A program made the position numbers and the translations under genes. A stretch of DNA of 8,515 bases. Origin: CAYLGY01 sp964383325 (GTDB lineage: Bacteria; Pseudomonadota; Alphaproteobacteria; Rhizobiales; Rhizobiaceae). The notes beneath the pieces were generated by a model. It was not told the DNA's origin. It did no database searches and was given only the letters and a program-made list of their open reading frames with translations. Positions 4,460 to 8,515 of this stretch are shown here, piece after piece. The number at the start of each line of letters is the position of its first letter. Within the stretch, counting starts at the first letter, position 1. The stretch covers positions 1 to 8,515 of the forward strand of contig CAYLGY010000101.1 in NCBI GenBank assembly GCA_964383325.1, written 5' to 3'.

Positions 4460-6289
4460 TCAGATCTTCACGCGTACATAGTCACCGGGCGCGTCGGCCA
4501 GGATTGGCAATCGACCGCCGCCGGGCTGGCGTGCCTGCACCCGGGCGCTGTCCTGGCTTTCCACCCATTGCTGCCAATGGGGCCACCACGAACCCGGATG
4601 CTCCATCGCGGTCGCCAGCCATTTCTCCAGATCGTCGGCATTGGCGTCGCCGTCGGTCCAGTGCTGGTATTTCTTCGCGCCGGGCGGATTGATCACGCCG
4701 GCAATGTGGCCGGACCCCCCGAGCACGAACTCGACATCGCCGCCGAAGAGCCGGCTGCCGGCATAGACCGAGCGGGCCGGCGAGATATGATCGTCGCGCG
4801 TCGCCAGCATGTAGACCGGGATGCGGATGTCGGAGAGAAGCAGCCGTTCGCCCGCAAGCTCCATGCGCCCCTCGGCGAGATTGTTCTCGAGGTAGCAATT
4901 GCGCAGGTAGAACGAGTGATTGGCGGCTGTCATGCGGGTCGAGTCCGAGCTCCAGTACAGGAGGTCGAATGCCGATGGCTGCTTGCCCATCAGATAATTG
5001 TTCACGACATAGGGCCAGATCAGCTCGTTGGCGCGCAACATGTTGAATGCCCGCGCCATGGTGGTGCCATCGAGATAGCCCTTGCCCTCCATCGAGCGCT
5101 CGATGGCCTGGACCTGTTCGGGATCGACGAAGACCTTGAGGTCCCCCGCATGGGTGAAATCGACCTGGGTAGCGAAGAAGGTCGCCGAAGCGACCCGCCG
5201 GTCCTTTCGGCGGGCCATCAGGGCAAGGCTGGCAGCCAGCAGCGTGCCGCCGACGCAATAGCCGATCACGTTGAATTTCTTCGTCCCGCAAGCGGTTTCG
5301 GCGGTGCGCAGGGCAAGGTCGATGCCGCGCTCGAAATAGTCTTCCCACCCGGCTCTCGCATGGCGCTTGTCCGGATTGACCCAGGAAATCACGAAGACGG
5401 TGTGGCCCTGTTCCACCGCCCAGCGGACGAAGGAATTGTCCGGGCGCAGATCGAGGATGTAATATTTGTTGATCCAGGGCGGGCAGATGACGAGCGGCCG
5501 CTTGAGGACCTTCTCCGTGGAAGCATCATACTGGATGATTTCGGCGAGATCGCTGCGCGCCACGACCTTGCCCGGGGTCACGGCGAGGTTCTTGCCGAGC
5601 TCGAAGGTCGATTCATCCGACTGGCGCAGCTTCAGCCCGCCGTTGCCGGCAGCGACATCCTCCGCCAGCATGGCAAGGCCGCGCACGAGATTCTCACCGC
5701 TGGTCCGGGCGGTCTCGCGCAGCAGGACCGGGCTGGTAAGGACGTAGTTCGAAGGCGAAAGCGCCGCGGAGATCTGACGCACGTGGAACCGCGCCCTTGC
5801 GCGGGTCTCCTCGTCCAGCCCTTCGGCCTTTTCGACCAGCTCCTCTGCCCAGCGCGCGCCGATCAGATAGGTCTGTTTCAGAAAATCGAAGAAGGCATTG
5901 CGGGACCATTCCGGGTCCTGGAAGCGCCGGTCCCTCGGCTCGGCCTGCGCCGGCGCCGGCGCGCTTTCGCCGGCCATGCGCCGCAGCGAGGCAATCCAGA
6001 CATCGAGAATGCCGGCATAGAGTCGGGTCTGAGCCTCCAGTGCCCGGGCAGGGTCGGAAAGCCAGTACTCCGTGAGCTTCGACAGGGTCCTGACCTGGTC
6101 GACTGCATGGGCCGCATGCGCCTCGGCATCCGGCGGCGACGGCTGGGATTCGCCGGCCCAGCCGGCCGACGCCTTGCCGGCAAGTTCCGCCATCCGCGCC
6201 AGATTGCGCACGAAGCTCTCCGGATCGGCAATCAGATATTGTCCGAACTCGGGCGCTTGATTGCTGTCCCTGTCCTTGTCCGCGTTCAT
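4460..6289 (-). CDS. phaC: Class I poly(3-hydroxyalkanoate) synthase
   Basis: PhaC polymerises (R)-3-hydroxyacyl-CoA, chiefly 3-hydroxybutyryl-CoA, into polyester at the surface of cytoplasmic storage granules, releasing CoA. The 609-residue length fits class I enzymes, which work without a PhaE or PhaR partner. The N-terminal domain (about 1-230) contains an Ala/Pro-rich insertion near 107-118. The alpha/beta-hydrolase domain follows, with PPWINKYYILDL (270-281) and the modified lipase box GYCVGG holding the nucleophile Cys345. The acid Asp500 is in TRDDHISP and the general base His528 in GSGHIAG; the conserved YWSSDSTRM is at 445-453. The triad is therefore complete and the enzyme should be active. 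The ATG at 6289 has AAGGGA upstream (minus strand, about 6302-6297) and a promoter candidate at 6323-6352. No phaA or phaB is in the window. A very long plus-strand reading frame runs opposite this gene but is only a GC-rich shadow. Confidence 0.97.
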   Translation of the reverse strand: MNADKDRDSNQAPEFGQYLIADPESFVRNLARMAELAGKASAGWAGESQPSPPDAEAHAAHAVDQVRTLSKLTEYWLSDPARALEAQTRLYAGILDVWIASLRRMAGESAPAPAQAEPRDRRFQDPEWSRNAFFDFLKQTYLIGARWAEELVEKAEGLDEETRARARFHVRQISAALSPSNYVLTSPVLLRETARTSGENLVRGLAMLAEDVAAGNGGLKLRQSDESTFELGKNLAVTPGKVVARSDLAEIIQYDASTEKVLKRPLVICPPWINKYYILDLRPDNSFVRWAVEQGHTVFVISWVNPDKRHARAGWEDYFERGIDLALRTAETACGTKKFNVIGYCVGGTLLAASLALMARRKDRRVASATFFATQVDFTHAGDLKVFVDPEQVQAIERSMEGKGYLDGTTMARAFNMLRANELIWPYVVNNYLMGKQPSAFDLLYWSSDSTRMTAANHSFYLRNCYLENNLAEGRMELAGERLLLSDIRIPVYMLATRDDHISPARSVYAGSRLFGGDVEFVLGGSGHIAGVINPPGAKKYQHWTDGDANADDLEKWLATAMEHPGSWWPHWQQWVESQDSARVQARQPGGGRLPILADAPGDYVRVKI

Positions 6290-6322
6290 CCCGCGCTTTC
6301 CCTTGGCCTGTTGGCGTTTGTC

Positions 6323-6352
6323 ATTCTATGCTGTAATCGCGTCGGCCGGCAA
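6323..6352 (-). promoter_or_regulatory. Candidate sigma-70-type promoter of phaC
   Basis: On the minus strand, TTGCCG (6352-6347) and TAGAAT (6328-6323) are 18 bases apart. The -10 matches 5 of 6 and the -35 matches 4 of 6 consensus positions. A start near 6316 would give a leader of about 27 bases before the phaC ATG. The plus-strand gene must be driven from the same 100-base region, but I could not find an equally good promoter for it; TTGTCA at 6318-6323 lacks a matching -10. Confidence 0.5.
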
Positions 6353-6389
6353 TTGCAGAGGCTGCCCCATAAAGGATGGAGCCACCAGG

Positions 6390-6710
6390 TTGAAGTGCAT
6401 TTCCGTATCCCGTCCGACCAGCTTTTCCCTTTCCTATGTCGTCCGCGTGACAGCAGCGTTTGTTCTGGCAGCCTCACTCGGCGCCTGTACCAGCACGCGG
6501 CTGGAAGACGCGGCCCCGCAAGTCGCCCCCGCCGCGGATCAGGCGCAGATCACGCCGGATGAGCGGGATGCCTTCCTGGCGGAGATCGATGCGGCCCGCG
6601 CCGGCCAGCGGCCGCCCGGCCGGACCCGTGTCGAGCTGTCGACGGGCGAATTGCGCGCCATCGCCCGCGGCCATGCCGAGGAAGCGCTGGAGGCCATCGA
6701 GGGGGAATGA
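6390..6710 (+). CDS. Short predicted lipoprotein, unknown function
   Basis: From the TTG at 6390 the product has 106 residues. It has a signal peptide with Lys/Arg at the front, a hydrophobic stretch VTAAFVLAASLG (20-31) and the lipobox LGAC, predicting lipidation at Cys33 and anchoring to a periplasmic membrane face. The mature part (about 73 residues) is charged and probably helical towards the end (ELRAIARGHAEEALEAIEG). I know no family for it. Start choice: the frame is open further back to an ATG at 6261, but that would overlap phaC head-on and put non-signal sequence before the signal peptide. A GTG at 6447 would leave a signal with no positive charge. TTG 6390 with AAAGGA about 13 bases upstream is the best compromise, though the spacing is long. 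It is divergent from phaC and 138 bases ahead of hom. Confidence 0.7.
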   Translation: MKCISVSRPTSFSLSYVVRVTAAFVLAASLGACTSTRLEDAAPQVAPAADQAQITPDERDAFLAEIDAARAGQRPPGRTRVELSTGELRAIARGHAEEALEAIEGE

Positions 6711-6848
6711 TTTCCAGGCCGTCGATCACTCGACCGTCGCGGCAAACCGGTATATAGCGGCGCAGCCGGGCCGCGCCAGCGGGCGATCCGCCACGATTCC
6801 GCGTCGCGGCGCCGGGAAGGTCGAAGACTTGCGGGAACAGGGGCAGAC

Positions 6849-8162
6849 ATGGCCGATGCGCTGAAGGTTGCGATTGCGGGACTGGGAACGGTGGGCGCAA
6901 GTGTCGTCCGCCTTCTGGCTGCCAAGAGGGATGAGCTGCGTCGCCAATGCGGCCGCGAGATCGAGGTGGTCGCGGTGTCGGCGCGCGAGCGCAATCGCGA
7001 TCGGGGCATTGATCTGTCAGGCATGGAATGGCATGACGATCCGGTCGAACTGGCACGAGGCGCCAGGGCAGACGTGTTCGTCGAGCTGATCGGCGGCGCC
7101 GACGGTCCGGCGCGCCTGGCGGTGGAAGCGGCGCTCGGGCGCGGTCTCCATGTCGTGACCGCCAACAAGGCGCTGCTCTCCGGCCATGGCCTGGCCCTGG
7201 CGGAGATTGCCGAGGCCAAGGGTGTCCTCCTGAACTACGAGGCGGCGGTTGCCGGCGGAATTCCCGTCATCAAGACCTTGCGCGAATCATTGGCGGGCAA
7301 CCGGGTCAGCCGCGTCTTCGGCATATTGAACGGCACGGCCAACTATATCCTGACGCGCATGGAGCAGGAGGGGCTTTCCTTCGCCGACTGCCTCGCTGAT
7401 GCGCAGCGCCTCGGCTATGCCGAGGCCGATCCGACCTTCGACATCGAGGGCCATGACACGGCGCACAAGCTGTCGATCCTCAGCTGTCTCGCCTTCGGTC
7501 ACCGCATCGACGTGGACTCGATCTACATGGAGGGCATCGCCAATATCTCGCAGGCGGACATTCAGGCGGCGGCGGCGCTCGGCTATCGCATCAAGCTGCT
7601 GGGCGTCGGTCAGGTCACGGAGAGCGGCATCGAACAGCGCGTGCATCCGACCATGGTCCCGACTTCCTCGGTGATCGCGCAGGTGCATGGCGTCACCAAT
7701 GCGGTTGCGATCGAGACGGACATATTGGGCGAATTGCTGCTTTCGGGACCGGGCGCGGGGGGCAGTGCGACGGCTTCAGCGGTGATCGGCGACCTTGCCG
7801 ATATCGCCAAGTCCCGGCCGGGGCGCCAGGACGTGCCGGTATTCGGGCGGCCGGCGGAAGCGCTTGCACCCTATCGGTCATCGCGCATGCGCAGTCATGC
7901 CGGCGGCTACTTCATCCGCATGACGGTGCATGACCGGATCGGCGTGTTCGCCGCCGTTGCCGGGCGGATGGCCGAGAACGAGATCTCGCTGGAATCCATC
8001 GTCCAGCAGAGCGAATTTGCTGGCGGACCTGACGAGAAGACCGTGATCCTCGTGACCCACGAGACGACGGAGGCTGCGGTGCGCCGGGCGGTTGCGGAAA
8101 TCACGCAGGATGGTCACCTGAGCGAGAAGGCGCAGGTAATCCGGATCGAACGCGCGGCCTGA
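6849..8162 (+). CDS. hom: Homoserine dehydrogenase
   Basis: The enzyme reduces L-aspartate 4-semialdehyde to L-homoserine with NAD(P)H in the cytoplasm, the branch step towards threonine, methionine and isoleucine. The 437-residue length is that of the stand-alone bacterial type, not fused to aspartokinase. The Rossmann nucleotide site is GLGTVG (11-16), TANKALL is at 104-110, and the family signature runs from GILNGTANYI (158-167) to the acid and lysine pair Asp203/Lys207. The Glu192/Asp203/Lys207 spacing equals that of the catalytic residues of the yeast enzyme. A C-terminal ACT domain (about 353-434, FIRMTVHDRIGVFAAVAGRM) predicts amino-acid feedback control, most likely by threonine. AGGGG (6839-6843) lies just before the ATG at 6849. 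glpX follows 91 bases downstream on the same strand, an arrangement common in alphaproteobacteria, so the two may be co-transcribed. Confidence 0.97.
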   Translation: MADALKVAIAGLGTVGASVVRLLAAKRDELRRQCGREIEVVAVSARERNRDRGIDLSGMEWHDDPVELARGARADVFVELIGGADGPARLAVEAALGRGLHVVTANKALLSGHGLALAEIAEAKGVLLNYEAAVAGGIPVIKTLRESLAGNRVSRVFGILNGTANYILTRMEQEGLSFADCLADAQRLGYAEADPTFDIEGHDTAHKLSILSCLAFGHRIDVDSIYMEGIANISQADIQAAAALGYRIKLLGVGQVTESGIEQRVHPTMVPTSSVIAQVHGVTNAVAIETDILGELLLSGPGAGGSATASAVIGDLADIAKSRPGRQDVPVFGRPAEALAPYRSSRMRSHAGGYFIRMTVHDRIGVFAAVAGRMAENEISLESIVQQSEFAGGPDEKTVILVTHETTEAAVRRAVAEITQDGHLSEKAQVIRIERAA

Positions 8163-8253
8163 GCCGCGCAAGGCTTGCGGCTGCGGGCAGGCTTTGCCAA
8201 AAGACCAGACGAATCGCCGCGGCGGCGCAAAGCAGGATGAGGATGAGAACAAG

Positions 8254-8515
8254 ATGAACCAGCACAGCAGCGCAGCCTCCGGGCTGGACCGGATCTTGAC
8301 CCTGGAACTGGTGCGCGTCACCGAGCGGGCAGCAGTGGCCGCCGCGCGGCTTCGCGGCCGCGGCGACGAGAAGGCGGCGGACCAGGTGGCCGTCGATGCG
8401 ATGCGCTCGGAGCTGAACCGCTTGCCGATTCGCGGAACGGTGGTCATTGGCGAAGGCGAGCGCGACGAGGCGCCGATGCTCTATATCGGCGAGAAGGTCG
8501 GCACCGGGAAGGGTC
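8254..8515 (+). CDS. glpX: Class II fructose-1,6-bisphosphatase, N-terminal part (cut by window end)
   Basis: The first 87 codons are present and the gene runs off the window. GlpX hydrolyses fructose 1,6-bisphosphate to fructose 6-phosphate in gluconeogenesis and the Calvin cycle, using divalent metal. The segment aligns by eye with the E. coli GlpX N-terminus with an offset of about 10 residues: LVRVTERAAVAAARLRGRGD (19-38), AADQVAVDAMR (41-51) and VVIGEGERDEAPML (63-76). Metal-binding Asp33 and Glu57 of E. coli GlpX correspond to Asp43 and Glu67. The ATG at 8254 is chosen because it begins the conserved protein; the nearby ATGs at 8237 and 8243 are in another frame that stops at once. The upstream AGGATGAGGATGAG stretch gives a modest ribosome binding site. 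The 91-base hom-glpX gap contains a small stem (AGCCGC/GCGGCT, about 8162-8182) without a T-tract. Confidence 0.95.
   Translation, partial: MNQHSSAASGLDRILTLELVRVTERAAVAAARLRGRGDEKAADQVAVDAMRSELNRLPIRGTVVIGEGERDEAPMLYIGEKVGTGKG

Noticed and set aside
4052..6562. 836-codon open frame on the plus strand opposite phaC
   Set aside because: It lies antisense to a clearly conserved phaC and also crosses the palindromic repeats. Its translation is rich in R, G, A and P with no recognisable domain, as expected of a GC-rich shadow frame.
6728..6756. Promoter of hom with TATATA at 6751
   Set aside because: The -10-like word is attractive, but the bases 17 upstream bear no likeness to a -35, so it is not listed.
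6539..7219. 226-codon minus-strand frame across the lipoprotein and hom
   Set aside because: Its Ser/Arg/Ala-rich translation is a shadow of the well-supported plus-strand genes.
1..8515. CRISPR array, toxin-antitoxin pair, restriction-modification or other known defence cassette
   Set aside because: No regularly spaced repeats with spacers and no recognisable defence domain were found. The three palindromic copies are too few and irregular for CRISPR.

Overview
The window looks like a chromosomal stretch of a GC-rich alphaproteobacterium, most likely in the order Rhizobiales (Hyphomicrobiales). The evidence is the hom-glpX gene pair beside a class I phaC, a periplasmic M15-family lipoprotein with a typical rhizobial C-terminus, and three copies of a short palindromic repeat of the kind common between rhizobial genes. 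No species can be named from the sequence alone.

Left part (1-2993), accessory in character. It begins with the decayed 3' end of an IS-type transposase (about 147-408, minus strand) directly flanked by one palindromic repeat. Next is an unrecognised 527-residue gene (570-2153, minus) of visibly lower G+C, preceded by and overlapping a 37-codon reading frame (2128-2241) that has the strong ribosome binding site the large gene lacks. Divergent to these is a small acidic exported protein (2392-2784, plus) with a near-perfect Shine-Dalgarno sequence and a clear intrinsic terminator at 2814-2848. The stretch ends at a tRNA-Glu(UUC) gene (2994-3068, minus) whose 3' end faces it. That layout is typical of a tRNA-adjacent variable region, but no att repeat was found inside the window.

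Right part (3164-8515), core genome. In order: an M15-type peptidase lipoprotein (minus, TTG start), two tandem palindromic repeats, and phaC for polyhydroxyalkanoate synthase (minus, full catalytic triad). Across a 100-bp divergent promoter region comes a short lipoprotein (plus), then hom for homoserine dehydrogenase (plus, with ACT domain), then the first 87 codons of glpX for class II fructose-1,6-bisphosphatase, cut by the window edge.

The core genes cover carbon storage (phaC), the branch point to threonine and methionine (hom), gluconeogenesis (glpX) and the cell envelope (M15 lipoprotein). No CRISPR array, known defence cassette or complete mobile element is visible. The least explained object is the 527-residue protein with its upstream mini-ORF.
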